The notes under the pieces are model-generated. The model made no database searches and was not told the origin of the DNA. It was given only the letters and a program-made list of their open reading frames with translations. The translations under genes and the position numbers were made by a program. DNA of 64,000 nucleotides from an uncultured Sphingobacteriaceae bacterium (lineage in GTDB: Bacteria > Bacteroidota > Bacteroidia > Sphingobacteriales > Sphingobacteriaceae), in the NCBI GenBank assembly GCA_946480915.1, contig CAMLLO010000012.1, positions 1-64,000 on the forward strand. The letters are read 5' to 3'. Shown here piece by piece: positions 10,169 through 19,380 of this stretch (position 1 is the first letter of the stretch; every line of letters begins with the position of its first letter).

Positions 10169-10201
10169 AAAGGCTGTCAGGACGCTCGTCCTGCAGCCTT
10201 T
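10169..10201 (+). terminator. Rho-independent-type terminator after susCD1
   Basis: A long hairpin: AAAGGCTG and CAGGACG pair with CGTCCTG and CAGCCTTT around a very short loop, with one bulged base. A short T-run follows the stem. A related but diverged hairpin follows susD2 at 16145, so the terminator was duplicated with the locus. Confidence 0.75.
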
Positions 10202-10204
10202 AAA

Positions 10205-10560
10205 ATTGATAAGGATCCTGATCTGCTGGACGGCATCACAAACTAACTGCTGTACATGAAAGCGGTCTGAAATGAAACAAGATTGGCTTTAGGAAAACTC
10301 TGCCTGACGATCCGTTCCACTGCTGAGGACTAGGTCTAAGGTGACTTCTTTAATCTTATTTCGCTCGTTCTCTCGATCCGACGACCTTCCATGTCCCCCA
10401 AAATCATAGATTTAAAAGATCAACCGATTCAACTACCTGTTCCAATTTAGCATCAACTGAATTGGGAGGATGTATTCCGCAATCCCTGAACAAATTTTCA
10501 TCTGCCGGCCCTAACAGGAAAGGAGCTGAATTTCATTTTCTTTCAGCCAGTAAATCATCT
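10205..10560 (-). pseudogene. Decayed ISL3-family (IS204/IS1001/IS1165-type) transposase fragment
   Basis: On the minus strand, separate frames spell consecutive pieces of an ISL3-type DDE transposase: NKIKEVTLDL (about 10331-10360), then ERIVRQSFPKANLV (about 10275-10316), then DRFHVQQLVCDAVQQIRI (10213-10266). These match the family's VKEVTLDMA...FPKA..VTDRFHV..L block in order, but with at least two frameshifts. The rest, up to about 10560, is open in places and unrecognised. No terminal inverted repeats or target duplication were seen. It lies exactly between the two SusCD copies. Confidence 0.7.
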
Positions 10561-10600
10561 GAACTTTCACCTTTTAATTCTTTTTTTACTGTAAGTTAAT

Positions 10601-10984
10601 TTGCTGTTTTATAGTGATTTAAGAGAAAATAGTTTCGATTTTACCAGTAGATTTTTCCTGTTTTGGAATAATACTTTTAATAGAACCAACGAACAAAATT
10701 TGAAAAATTATTCTCACTATGACATGGTTGATTTCCTATTAGACGGTTCGTTTATAGAATGTGTAAGAGGTGAATCTTTACATAACGAAAGTTTCTGGAC
10801 TTCATGGCCAGAGAAATTTCCCCATAAAGAGGAGGTATATTATCAGTCCTTGGAAATAGCATCAAATTTAAAAATTGAGTCAGTAGGAGGTTTGACACAT
10901 TTAGAGCTTTCGGATTTAATAACTCAGATAAATAATAAAACTATTAATGGTGAAATTGTTACCAGCGAACCTCGTATCGGTTGA
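10601..10984 (+). CDS. Truncated FecR paralogue: anti-sigma domain only
   Basis: The ORF aligns with residues about 12-98 of the intact FecR at 3731 (NYSHYDMVDFLLDGSFIECV against NYSDYDLVDFLSDDSFVEWA; EVYYQSLEIASNLKIES is nearly identical), then stops after TINGEIVTSEPRIG. The transmembrane helix, periplasmic FecR domain and DUF4974 are missing. The intact copy's ATG is ATA here and one base has been lost, so the real start is unclear: TTG at 10601 (127 residues) or ATG at 10724 (about 86). If translated, it would be a soluble sigma-binding peptide with no link to the envelope. It may equally be a pseudogene; a remnant of the intact gene's 3' end survives near 11047-11060. Confidence 0.65.
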   Translation: MLFYSDLRENSFDFTSRFFLFWNNTFNRTNEQNLKNYSHYDMVDFLLDGSFIECVRGESLHNESFWTSWPEKFPHKEEVYYQSLEIASNLKIESVGGLTHLELSDLITQINNKTINGEIVTSEPRIG

Positions 10985-11017
10985 ATTTTTTGAGATCATA
11001 GATTTGGAATTGTGCTC

Positions 11018-11056
11018 AAAGGAAAGGGATGTAATTAAAAAGGAAAGGGATGTAAT
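11018..11056 (+). repeat. 21-bp tandem duplication at the fecR deletion scar
   Basis: AAAGGAAAGGGATGTAAT occurs at 11018-11035 and again at 11039-11056. The second copy runs into GGGATGTAATAAAC, which matches the 3' end of intact fecR (GGATGTAATAAAC, about 4852-4864). The deletion that removed the middle of this fecR therefore ended here, accompanied by a short duplication. Confidence 0.6.
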
Positions 11057-11101
11057 AAACTAGATCACTGATTATGAAAAAAGATAAGTAGTAAAAAAAA
11101 A

Positions 11102-11126
11102 CCGATAGTGTTGTAGCACACTACCA
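11102..11126 (+). promoter_or_regulatory. Leader hairpin upstream of susC2 (degraded copy)
   Basis: The sequence CCGATAGTG...CACTACC corresponds to the perfect hairpin before susC1 (4907-4930), but only about five central base pairs (TAGTG with CACTA) are retained. It is followed at 11150 by the shared block AAGCGATTATAAATGG, 62 bases before the susC2 ATG, against 60 bases in copy 1. Confidence 0.4.
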
Positions 11127-11211
11127 GATTTGCCCCATTTCTTAATTCCAAGCGATTATAAATGGGCTTTTGTCGAATCAACGAATTAATCCATTTACCA
11201 ACTTTAAAATT

Positions 11212-14200
11212 ATGAAAAAGAAGCCTATACATATAGTAATTATGCATATTAGCTTTCAATTTGCCATAATTCTTTCATTAATAGGGAGTGCTATTGCTAA
11301 GGATAGCAAAGCGCAGGGAGCATTAAATACGAAAGTAACTTTAAATGCAGAGGCGGAGAAGTTTCACAAAGTATTAAATTCTCTCGAAAAGCAAACCGAT
11401 ATAAAATTTATCTATAGCTCTGCAATTATCAATTCGGACAGAAAGGTATCTTTTTCTGTGACGCAAAAACCTTTAGGCGATGTGCTGGATGAGCTGTTGC
11501 CGACATTACAATTAACTTATCGTGTTGCCGGAGATGTGGTACTTATCAAACGATACCAAAAGGGAGAAACGGTCTTTTCTGTGGTAAAAGTTACAGGGAA
11601 AGTTACTGACGAAAAGGGAGAGCCATTGGTGGGAGTGAGCGTAAAAGTTCAAGGCGCCGCTGGAGGAACTGTGACCGACATCGATGGATTATATTCCATT
11701 TCCGCAGAGGAAGGCAGTTCTCTTGTTTTTTCTTATATAGGATTTGAAAGCCAGACATTACTCGCTCGCGAAGGCACACTTAATGTGGTGATGAAGACTT
11801 CAGATACACAATTAAGCGAAGTGGTTGTAGTTGGTTACGGAACTCAAAAACGTTCTGATATAACTGGATCTGTTACATCTGTGCCTAAAGAACGGTTCAC
11901 TCAGCTGCCGGTAACAAATGTTTTGCAGGCAGTACAGGGAACTGCACCGGGTATAACTATTACGCAGGGTTCTTCGGTTCCCGGGGCTCAGCCGGCAGCC
12001 CTCATTCGGGGTCAAAATTCTATTACTGCACAAAGTGGTCCATATATCGTCGTAGATGGTATCCCTTTAAGTAAAACAGGAGGGTCCTTAAATGACATTA
12101 ATCCAAATGATATCGCTTCTATGGAAATCCTTAAAGATGCTTCTGCGGTGGCGATCTACGGTACAAACGGAGCCAATGGAGTTATACTCATTACTACAAA
12201 ACGAGGAACCACAGGCAAGCCTGTGATAAAGTATAACGTTTACGCTGGAGTAGAGGGAATGGCCAATACACTTACACCACGATCAGGGCCGGAATATGTG
12301 CAGAAGTACGCAGATTGGTTGAAACAAACCGGGCAAACTCAAACCCAACCTGTTCCTAATTTAAATGAATTGGCAAATTATCACGCAGGGAGAACAATAG
12401 ATTGGATTGAGGAAACTACACAAACAGGTATTTTGCAAGATCATAATCTAAATATCTCAGGTGGATCTGAAGATGTCAAATATTTTATATCCGGAGACTA
12501 TTTGCATCAAAAAGGGGTAATAAAAGGATATCAATACAAGAGGGCCAGCATTCGTTCAAACGTGGATGTAAATGTTACTAAATTCCTCACATTAGGGACC
12601 TCTCTTTTTGTGACGAATAATAACTATGATGGAGGAAGAGCCAACTTGTTAAATGCCACTGCCATGAGTCCTTATGGACAGCAATATAATGCTGATGGTA
12701 CCTATACAATATTCCCAATGTTCCCCGAGCAATTATTTTCGAATCCATTGCTTGGACTTACCACCGACCGCGAAGACAGAAGCACCAACCTGAATGGAAA
12801 TGCTTATGGCGAAGTGAAATTTTCCGGCAAATTAGATGGCTTGAAATTTCGCTTAAACGCAGGTTATTCATATATCCCGGCGAGGAATGCTAATTATGTG
12901 GGAAGGTCGGCAAACGATATGTTAGGAACCGCAACTACTCAGTCTTCAGAAACAAATAGCTATACCATTGAAAATGTCTTGTCGTATAACAAAGATTGGG
13001 AGAAACACCATATTGATGTTACAGCATTGTACAGTGCTCAACAAAGAAGGTTTTCCAGGACTAATGCGAATGCGAGTGGATTTGTTAATGATGAGTTGAG
13101 CTTTAATAATTTGGGTGCCGGTAATACACGTACCAGCGAATCATATGCAGATAGGTACGCTTTAAACTCTCAAATGGGAAGAGTTAATTATTCTTATAAT
13201 AGTAAATACTTGTTTACACTAACTGCTCGTCGGGATGGCTCATCGGTGTTTGGTGCCAAGACCAGTAAATATGGCGTATTTCCATCAGCGGCTATTGGAT
13301 GGAATATAAGTAGCGAGCCTTTTATGAAGGGAATTAGCTTTGTTGACAATCTGAAATTAAGGGTGTCATATGGTAAATCAGGTAACGAGGCAATTGGTGT
13401 TTATCAAACCATCACCAGAAGTGGCACAAATCGTTATCCGTTTGATGGAGTATCTTTAATCGGCACTGTACCCAGCGTTCTCGGCAATCCTGATCTTCAT
13501 TGGGAAACAACACTGGGCTCAAATGTAGGATTAGATTTCAGGCTGTTAGAAAATAGAATTTCGGGATCACTTGATTTTTACAGCAATAAAACCAGTGATT
13601 TATTGCTAAGTAGAAGCCTGCCCATTATTACCGGCTATGGAAGTGTTTTTTATAATCTTGGTAAAACATCTAACAAAGGGTTTGAACTGAATTTAACTAC
13701 CAAAAATTTAGAGGTGGCTGATTTTAGATGGGAAAGCGGGGTGGTTTTTTCAACTAACAAAAACAAGATTGTAGACCTGTACGGAGACAAACAAAGTGAT
13801 TTGGGTAACCGGTGGTTTATAGGCCAACCAATTAATGTTATTTACGATTTCAGGATGCAGGGTGTTTGGCAAGTAGGAGAAGATCCATCGAAACAAGACC
13901 CCGGCGCCAAACCAGGCGACTTAAAGTTTGCGGATCTTAACGGAGATGGTAAGATAACTGCTGAAGGAGATAAGGAAGTGCTGGGCCGGCCGGATCCAAA
14001 ATGGACAGGAGGCTTAACAAATACCTTTCATTATAAGAACGTGCATTTAAATGTTTTCATTCAAACCGCACAAGGCATGACACGGAACAATCCGGATCTT
14101 ACTTATGCAGATGAAACCGGACGGCGGAATACCCCGGCCGAAGTAGGGTATTGGACAGCTGAGAATAGAAGTAATACCAGACCCGCATTATCCTATAATA

Positions 14201-14469
14201 ATACCCGGGGATATGGATACGCATCCGACGCAAGCTATACAAGGATTAAAGATATTACACTAAGTTATGTTGTTAACCCTGAAGTTTTACAGAAGTTGAA
14301 ACTGGGTGGTTTAACCCTGTATGCAAGTGGGCGTAATCTGGCAACATTCACTAACTGGATCGGATGGGATCCAGAAGCAAATTATTCTTCAAGAGGGTCG
14401 GGCGATTGGGTAAATAATTACCCTGTAAACCGCTCATTCGTTTTCGGTGCCAATATCTCTCTTCGTTAA
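11212..14469 (+). CDS. SusC/RagA-family TonB-linked outer membrane protein with STN signalling domain (copy 2)
   Basis: A 1085-residue paralogue of SusC1. I choose the ATG at 11212 because its N-terminus (MKKKPIHIVIMHISFQFAII) matches SusC1 exactly in position; an in-frame TTG at 11170 lies in the conserved leader. Order of parts: signal peptide, STN domain (about 28-105), carboxypeptidase-like domain (VTGKVTDEKGEPLVGVSVKV), LSEVVVVGYGTQKRSDITGS, plug, barrel. N-terminal domains are nearly identical to copy 1, while the barrel is more diverged, as expected if the signalling partner is shared and the substrate differs. Its own FecR is truncated, so the intact FecR/sigma pair at 2806-4870 may serve both; that is inference. 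Confidence 0.95.
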   Translation: MKKKPIHIVIMHISFQFAIILSLIGSAIAKDSKAQGALNTKVTLNAEAEKFHKVLNSLEKQTDIKFIYSSAIINSDRKVSFSVTQKPLGDVLDELLPTLQLTYRVAGDVVLIKRYQKGETVFSVVKVTGKVTDEKGEPLVGVSVKVQGAAGGTVTDIDGLYSISAEEGSSLVFSYIGFESQTLLAREGTLNVVMKTSDTQLSEVVVVGYGTQKRSDITGSVTSVPKERFTQLPVTNVLQAVQGTAPGITITQGSSVPGAQPAALIRGQNSITAQSGPYIVVDGIPLSKTGGSLNDINPNDIASMEILKDASAVAIYGTNGANGVILITTKRGTTGKPVIKYNVYAGVEGMANTLTPRSGPEYVQKYADWLKQTGQTQTQPVPNLNELANYHAGRTIDWIEETTQTGILQDHNLNISGGSEDVKYFISGDYLHQKGVIKGYQYKRASIRSNVDVNVTKFLTLGTSLFVTNNNYDGGRANLLNATAMSPYGQQYNADGTYTIFPMFPEQLFSNPLLGLTTDREDRSTNLNGNAYGEVKFSGKLDGLKFRLNAGYSYIPARNANYVGRSANDMLGTATTQSSETNSYTIENVLSYNKDWEKHHIDVTALYSAQQRRFSRTNANASGFVNDELSFNNLGAGNTRTSESYADRYALNSQMGRVNYSYNSKYLFTLTARRDGSSVFGAKTSKYGVFPSAAIGWNISSEPFMKGISFVDNLKLRVSYGKSGNEAIGVYQTITRSGTNRYPFDGVSLIGTVPSVLGNPDLHWETTLGSNVGLDFRLLENRISGSLDFYSNKTSDLLLSRSLPIITGYGSVFYNLGKTSNKGFELNLTTKNLEVADFRWESGVVFSTNKNKIVDLYGDKQSDLGNRWFIGQPINVIYDFRMQGVWQVGEDPSKQDPGAKPGDLKFADLNGDGKITAEGDKEVLGRPDPKWTGGLTNTFHYKNVHLNVFIQTAQGMTRNNPDLTYADETGRRNTPAEVGYWTAENRSNTRPALSYNNTRGYGYASDASYTRIKDITLSYVVNPEVLQKLKLGGLTLYASGRNLATFTNWIGWDPEANYSSRGSGDWVNNYPVNRSFVFGANISLR

Positions 14470-14489
14470 TTAACATTTAAAATATTGCT

Positions 14490-16109
14490 ATGAAAAAGTA
14501 TATAATATTCAATGTAATACTAATAGTTTCGCTGCTGGCCGGTTGTAAGAAGGATTATCTGGAGGAAAAGCCGTACTCATCCTTAACCCCGGCTGCCTTA
14601 AAAGATCCCTTGGGTTTTGAATCCTCACTTGTGGGTTTGTATAATCATTTAAGTACTTATTTTACCTGGTCGGGTGCGCAGGGATGGTTGAGTGTTTGGC
14701 AGGTAGGAACTGATGTGGCAAATGCCACAGCCAACCAACAGGGAATAGAAATTCCCTATTATAATTATTCCTTGCTTAATGCCGACGATGGTGCTGCAGG
14801 GCGTATGTGGGACAGAAATTACATTATGATTAATCTTACCAATACGATTTTGGATGGTTTGGCGGATCCAACTGCAACGTTAACTGAAGTTCAACAGGTC
14901 AGTATTGGCGCCGAAGCCCGGTTCTTCAGGGCTTATGCTTACAATAACCTTGCAACTTTGTTTGGAAGCGTTCCACTTATTACTCACACGCTAACAGCTC
15001 CGAAAACAGATTTCGTACGGGCACCCTTAGCTGATGTGAATAAGCTTATAGAAGATGATCTACTGTTTGCTGTTGCTAATTTGCCAGACGTGACAGCAGC
15101 AAAGCCCGGCCGGATAAATAAATATGTAGCAATGCAATTGTTGGCAGAGGCATATTTAAGAATGGGTAAACCGGATCTTGCTGAGCCGCAGGCTCAAAAG
15201 ATTATCACTGACGGTAAATTTAGTTTGATCAAAAGTAGGTATGGAGTGAAGGCCAATCTTCCGGGTGATTACTATTCGGACATGTTTGTTTATGGAAATC
15301 AACGAAGGAAACAAGGGAATACCGAAGCTATTTGGGTCTTAGAGCAGGAATACGAAAGTATAGTGCCAGGCGGACGTACAGATAATGCTCAGCATCGGCG
15401 CGTATGGGTATCACAATATTATGATGTTAGCGGAGGAGGAATGTCGCTTGCCGATTCACTTGGCGGTCGTGGTCTGGGACGTTTGAGATTAAGTAATTGG
15501 GTAATATATAATTTGTATTCTGCCGACGATGTGAGAAACTCCAAACATAATATCAGGAGGCGGTTTTATTACAACAACCCTGATCCCAAATATGCTGATA
15601 AATATGGTAAACCAGTTCCGTATACAGGTCCAGATACCTTATACAAGATTGCTCCACATATCACCAAATGGGGGCAGTTTGATCCCAACGATACTTTTGG
15701 CTTCGCAATGATTAAAGATTTTATTTTAATGCGTTTAGGTGAGACCTATTTGCTTTTGGCCGAGGCGAAGTTTAAAAACGGAAACCTTCAAGGTGCTGCA
15801 GACGCAATTAACGAATTAAGAAAGCGCGCCTTTGCCAACTATCCGGCAGAGGGAATGGTACTTGCCTCACAGATCGACCTGAATTTCATTCTTGATGAAA
15901 GAGCAAGGGAACTAATCGGAGAAGAAAACAGACGTATGACCTTGATGAGAACAGGTACATTGGTAGAACGGGCTCTGAGGCTTAACCCAAATGATAAGAA
16001 CAAGCCAATAAGTGGCCTTACAACCACTCATCTCTTGCTTCCAATTCCATTGAGAGAAATTCAACTGAACAAGGATGCAGTCTTAGGTCAAAATCCAGGA
16101 TACAATTAA
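14490..16109 (+). CDS. SusD/RagB-family nutrient-binding outer membrane lipoprotein (copy 2)
   Basis: A 539-residue SusD homologue starting 20 bases after susC2. The lipobox is LLAGC (Cys near residue 19), followed by KKDYLEEKPYSSLTP, which parallels copy 1 (KKDFLEEKPYSNYST). The SusD core has ARFFRAYAYNNLATLFGSVP and ends with FILDERARELIGEENRRMTL and QNPGYN. It forms the surface lid of SusC2. Overall likeness to SusD1 is strong in the N- and C-terminal blocks and weaker in the substrate-facing middle. Confidence 0.95.
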   Translation: MKKYIIFNVILIVSLLAGCKKDYLEEKPYSSLTPAALKDPLGFESSLVGLYNHLSTYFTWSGAQGWLSVWQVGTDVANATANQQGIEIPYYNYSLLNADDGAAGRMWDRNYIMINLTNTILDGLADPTATLTEVQQVSIGAEARFFRAYAYNNLATLFGSVPLITHTLTAPKTDFVRAPLADVNKLIEDDLLFAVANLPDVTAAKPGRINKYVAMQLLAEAYLRMGKPDLAEPQAQKIITDGKFSLIKSRYGVKANLPGDYYSDMFVYGNQRRKQGNTEAIWVLEQEYESIVPGGRTDNAQHRRVWVSQYYDVSGGGMSLADSLGGRGLGRLRLSNWVIYNLYSADDVRNSKHNIRRRFYYNNPDPKYADKYGKPVPYTGPDTLYKIAPHITKWGQFDPNDTFGFAMIKDFILMRLGETYLLLAEAKFKNGNLQGAADAINELRKRAFANYPAEGMVLASQIDLNFILDERARELIGEENRRMTLMRTGTLVERALRLNPNDKNKPISGLTTTHLLLPIPLREIQLNKDAVLGQNPGYN

Positions 16110-16144
16110 TATCATTTAAGACCCTTCCTTAAGATTGGTTAAGT

Positions 16145-16178
16145 AAAGGCTGTTCCGACGCTAGTCGGGAAGCTTTTT
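16145..16178 (+). terminator. Terminator after susCD2
   Basis: AAAGGCTGTTCCGAC pairs imperfectly with GTCGGGAAGCTTTTT around a GCTA loop, and the stem runs into a T-run. It is the counterpart of the hairpin at 10169. Confidence 0.6.
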
Positions 16179-16179
16179 A

Positions 16180-16212
16180 AACAGCAGAACTTCAAAGGAC
16201 TGCTGTTTTTTT
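16180..16212. terminator. Second terminator between convergent susD2 and antiporter genes
   Basis: AACAGCAG (16180-16187) pairs with CTGCTGTT (16200-16207), followed by seven Ts. It lies between two converging genes and could serve transcription from the left; the minus-strand side has only a short T-run. Confidence 0.6.
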
Positions 16213-16326
16213 ATGCTCATGAATGCTGAACCCTGTCACTACATTAAAAGCGAGATGCCTTTTGTTAATAATCTCAGAAATAATAAGCGGAATGTGTAAA
16301 TCGTTCTTTACTTAAAAAAATCAATT

Positions 16327-18486
16327 TTATTTAATTTTAAATATTCTTTTTAAAGAACTGCCAACTTTACCGAGAGCATCCCTGCCGGCAAAGGTGTCTA
16401 ATAGCGAGTGCTCCGCTTGCTGGAGATCTTCCATGCTGATGCCTTGATCAAGTTGCTGAGGATATAGAATAATAAAACTGTTGTTTTTGAAGTAATTGCT
16501 CAGATAATATGGAAGCTTTTCCAGCTGATAGCTGAAGGAGATATGCTCGGTTCTGGAAGTGATAATGACAAACAAATCATTGTTTTTAAGCTCACTCGTG
16601 AAAATTAAAAAATCGTCCCAATTGCTAAAGCTATTCAGTTGAATTTTAGCGGAACTTGCCATGCTTTGATGTGCTTTCTCTAATTCGATACTTGTTTTAT
16701 CATTCGCATAAAACATAATTGGCATTCCTGCTTCTTTTGCAACCGTAATCAGTTTTTGAAACCAATGCAAGAAACCTGGTTCCAGTTCAGCATTTGGAGG
16801 AACTGCCACCACCATTCTTTTCAAGGTATTGAAAGGCTGGGCCGACTTATAAATATAAATCGTATCAGATACTCGTTTGAAAATATTTTCTGCGGTGAGT
16901 CCAAAAAAGTCCTGCTGTGTCGAATCATGGTGCAATCCGATAAGGATATCTGTTATATTATGTTCTTTAATTGTGTAAATAATGCCATTGGTGATATTTA
17001 CGTCAAACCTGGTTATGGGAATCAAAGTATTCTCGGTAGCTGCCGCATGTTTTACTGCCTTTTCTATGATTTTTTTCCCGGTTGCAGGCGGTTCAATAGT
17101 TGCTCTTTCATCATGTGTAACGTGCAAGGCATAAACAGGTATAGTGCTATTGTGCGGTTTTAGCATTAAGCCCAGATCAACAAGCTCAGAAACCGTTTCG
17201 GGATAGGCCAGCGATATTAAAATCTTTTCATCTGTTCCTTGATGGGTCCCCTTATTTTGCTCTTCTTTTAAAGCTAATTTTTGCGATGCCCTTTCGACTG
17301 TGAAAGAACTGAGCGTGCATGTGACCAGTATCATAAGAATTGTACCATTCAGAACATCTTCGCTCAATAACCTGATGGGTTCGCCGGAAGCAGTTTCAGC
17401 GAGGATGATGTTATATCCTACTAAAACAATAGCCAGGGTGGCCCCAACTCTTGCATTGCTTAGTCCGAAGATAAGTTGTCGTTCCTCCGGGGATAAACGG
17501 AAAGATTTTTGCGTAAGTATTGCTGCAAGAAATTTTGAAACCACGGCTATAGATATCATTACTGCCGCTACTTGTATTGCACCCCATCCTTTGAAAAGTA
17601 CGCTTACATCTACAAGCATCCCAACACTAATCAAGAAAAAAGGAATGAAAAAAGCATTTCCAACAAAATCAATACGATTCATTAATGGTGAAAGATGAGG
17701 GATGAACCGGTTTAAAGCAAGTCCTGATAAAAAGGCTCCGATAATTGCTTCAAGTCCTGCCACTTCTGCAAGAAAGGCACCCAAAAATACCATGGCCAGC
17801 ACGAAAATATATTGTGATATATGGTCGTCAAACCGTTTGAAAAACCAGCGCGCAATGATTGGAAACAGAAAAAATATAATGCATCCGAATGCTAAGCATC
17901 CGATAATTAACCGTATCCAAAAGTCCGGCCCGATATCTCCTTCTGTCATACCAGTTACGGTCGCCAATACCAATAAAGACAAAATATCGGTTACAATTGT
18001 CCCTCCGATTGTTAAAGTCACCGCTCTTATTCTGGCGATGCCATACTTACTAACAATTGGATAGGCAAGTAACGTATGGGTAGATAGCATACTGCCGAAT
18101 AATATGGCTGGGAAGATGCTGAATCTTAAAATGTGATACGCCGCAAGGCTACCCAGCAGTAATGGAATCGCGAATGTAAATAGCCCGAACACAAGGCTTT
18201 TCAATCTTGTCTTTTTAAATTCTTCAATATCGATTTCCAGGCCCGCAATAAACATAATATATAACAATCCTACTGTGCCAAATAACACTATACTGCTATC
18301 GCGGAGCAGAAGATTGAATCCATACGGCCCAATAACGATACCTGCAATGATTAAGCCGATAATGTGGGGAATTTTGAGTTTATTAAATAAAATCGGCGCA
18401 AACAGTATAATAAATAACACCAGCGAAAATATAATCACAGGGTTTTTTAAGGGAAGCGAGAAATCCAGCGCAGATAATAAGATCAT
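16327..18486 (-). CDS. CPA2-type cation:proton antiporter with C-terminal USP-like domains
   Basis: The first 400 residues form about 12 hydrophobic helices of the Na+/H+ (K+/H+) exchanger family (KefB/NapA type; for example LNKLKIPHIIGLIIAGIVIGP-like N-terminal region, ILGAFLSGLALNRFIPHL-like middle). The last 280 residues are soluble and resemble tandem universal-stress-protein domains. The role would be monovalent cation/proton exchange across the inner membrane. I favour ATG 18486 (719 residues), 13 bases after the upstream gene's stop; a TTG at 18531 would add 15 residues and overlap that gene by 32 bases. It is probably co-transcribed with the lipoprotein gene upstream. Ion specificity cannot be told. 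Confidence 0.88.
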   Translation of the reverse strand: MILLSALDFSLPLKNPVIIFSLVLFIILFAPILFNKLKIPHIIGLIIAGIVIGPYGFNLLLRDSSIVLFGTVGLLYIMFIAGLEIDIEEFKKTRLKSLVFGLFTFAIPLLLGSLAAYHILRFSIFPAILFGSMLSTHTLLAYPIVSKYGIARIRAVTLTIGGTIVTDILSLLVLATVTGMTEGDIGPDFWIRLIIGCLAFGCIIFFLFPIIARWFFKRFDDHISQYIFVLAMVFLGAFLAEVAGLEAIIGAFLSGLALNRFIPHLSPLMNRIDFVGNAFFIPFFLISVGMLVDVSVLFKGWGAIQVAAVMISIAVVSKFLAAILTQKSFRLSPEERQLIFGLSNARVGATLAIVLVGYNIILAETASGEPIRLLSEDVLNGTILMILVTCTLSSFTVERASQKLALKEEQNKGTHQGTDEKILISLAYPETVSELVDLGLMLKPHNSTIPVYALHVTHDERATIEPPATGKKIIEKAVKHAAATENTLIPITRFDVNITNGIIYTIKEHNITDILIGLHHDSTQQDFFGLTAENIFKRVSDTIYIYKSAQPFNTLKRMVVAVPPNAELEPGFLHWFQKLITVAKEAGMPIMFYANDKTSIELEKAHQSMASSAKIQLNSFSNWDDFLIFTSELKNNDLFVIITSRTEHISFSYQLEKLPYYLSNYFKNNSFIILYPQQLDQGISMEDLQQAEHSLLDTFAGRDALGKVGSSLKRIFKIK

Positions 18487-18499
18487 GCCAATCAAAAGA

Positions 18500-19063
18500 T
18501 TATAGTTTTTCTGCTTTAAGCTGGTAAACAATTTTGCATTTACCGGCCTGATTGATGATTCGTTGCCCTTCCATTAAGTTCGCTAATGCTGGGTTTAGAT
18601 TTAGTACTACCCGCATCTGGGTTTCAGAGTCAGGTGCTTGCTCAAGGGATAGCTCCAAGGTGTTTTCTTTAAGAAATCCACTATAGCTTCTAATCAACTG
18701 TTTATTGGCTACAACTTTTGCAATCACTTTGCTATGTTGATAGTAAATATTCCAGTGCTCGGTTTTGGTGTCACCAATGGCAGAACCTTCACAACTGGTT
18801 TCGGTGCATTCCATCGTTATTTTCCAATCGCCCACAAGCTTCGGATCAACTACTCCTGCAGTATCTGAATAACTGTTTAAGCTATCGATGATATGTTCTT
18901 TCTTTATTAATGCCTGCTCCCTTAAGCTAAGTTGCTGCTCCCAAATTTTTAATTTTTGCTCCCTTTTTTCGAATTCTTTTTCACGTTTTTTATTTTCCCC
19001 GCAGTTGCTAAGCAGTAGGGTAAATGCCAGGAAGATTAGATAGTTAAGTTGAAATGACCGCAT
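18500..19063 (-). CDS. Hypothetical lipoprotein with coiled coil
   Basis: A 187-residue protein with a signal peptide and lipobox (LLLSNC, Cys near 21). A strongly charged coiled coil follows (about 25-65, rich in K, E and Q), then a beta-rich domain of about 110 residues beginning VDPKLVGDWKITMECTETSC. The second domain looks like a small lipocalin-type or META-like fold, but I do not recognise the family. It lies directly upstream of the antiporter gene on the same strand, so it is probably an envelope partner or simply a neighbour in the operon. Confidence 0.7.
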   Translation of the reverse strand: MRSFQLNYLIFLAFTLLLSNCGENKKREKEFEKREQKLKIWEQQLSLREQALIKKEHIIDSLNSYSDTAGVVDPKLVGDWKITMECTETSCEGSAIGDTKTEHWNIYYQHSKVIAKVVANKQLIRSYSGFLKENTLELSLEQAPDSETQMRVVLNLNPALANLMEGQRIINQAGKCKIVYQLKAEKL

Positions 19064-19380
19064 TTATTATTTGTTGGAACGAACCAATTTACAAAACCTT
19101 TTTAAAACCACCGGCTTTTGCCGATTAATTAAAAGCGCAGAATCGCAAGAATTGTTTTAGGTGTGAAAGGGTGAAGGGTATCAACTCTGTGTTTTTCTGA
19201 AAACAAATTCACGCCACGATTATTAATTTAAAAGGTTGTAAATAATATCTCTAAAAGATTAATAAGGATGCGCTGTTCCATGGTTTAGAAAATTTGATGG
19301 ATTTTATTATTGGAGCTCCAACCGGTGAGGGGGTAGTGATTTTTATTAAATAGCACATTTACCTTGTATTGACTTTTGAA
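19064..19380. other. Divergent promoter region
   Basis: This region separates the minus-strand lipoprotein gene from the plus-strand hydroxylase gene. It holds a small CGGCTTTTGCCG hairpin near 19111 and no credible ORF. Promoters for both directions must lie here; no clear TAnnTTTG match was found. Confidence 0.5.

Noticed and set aside
16756..18505. Several plus-strand ORFs within the antiporter gene
   Set aside because: They are antisense shadows of an unmistakable membrane transporter frame.
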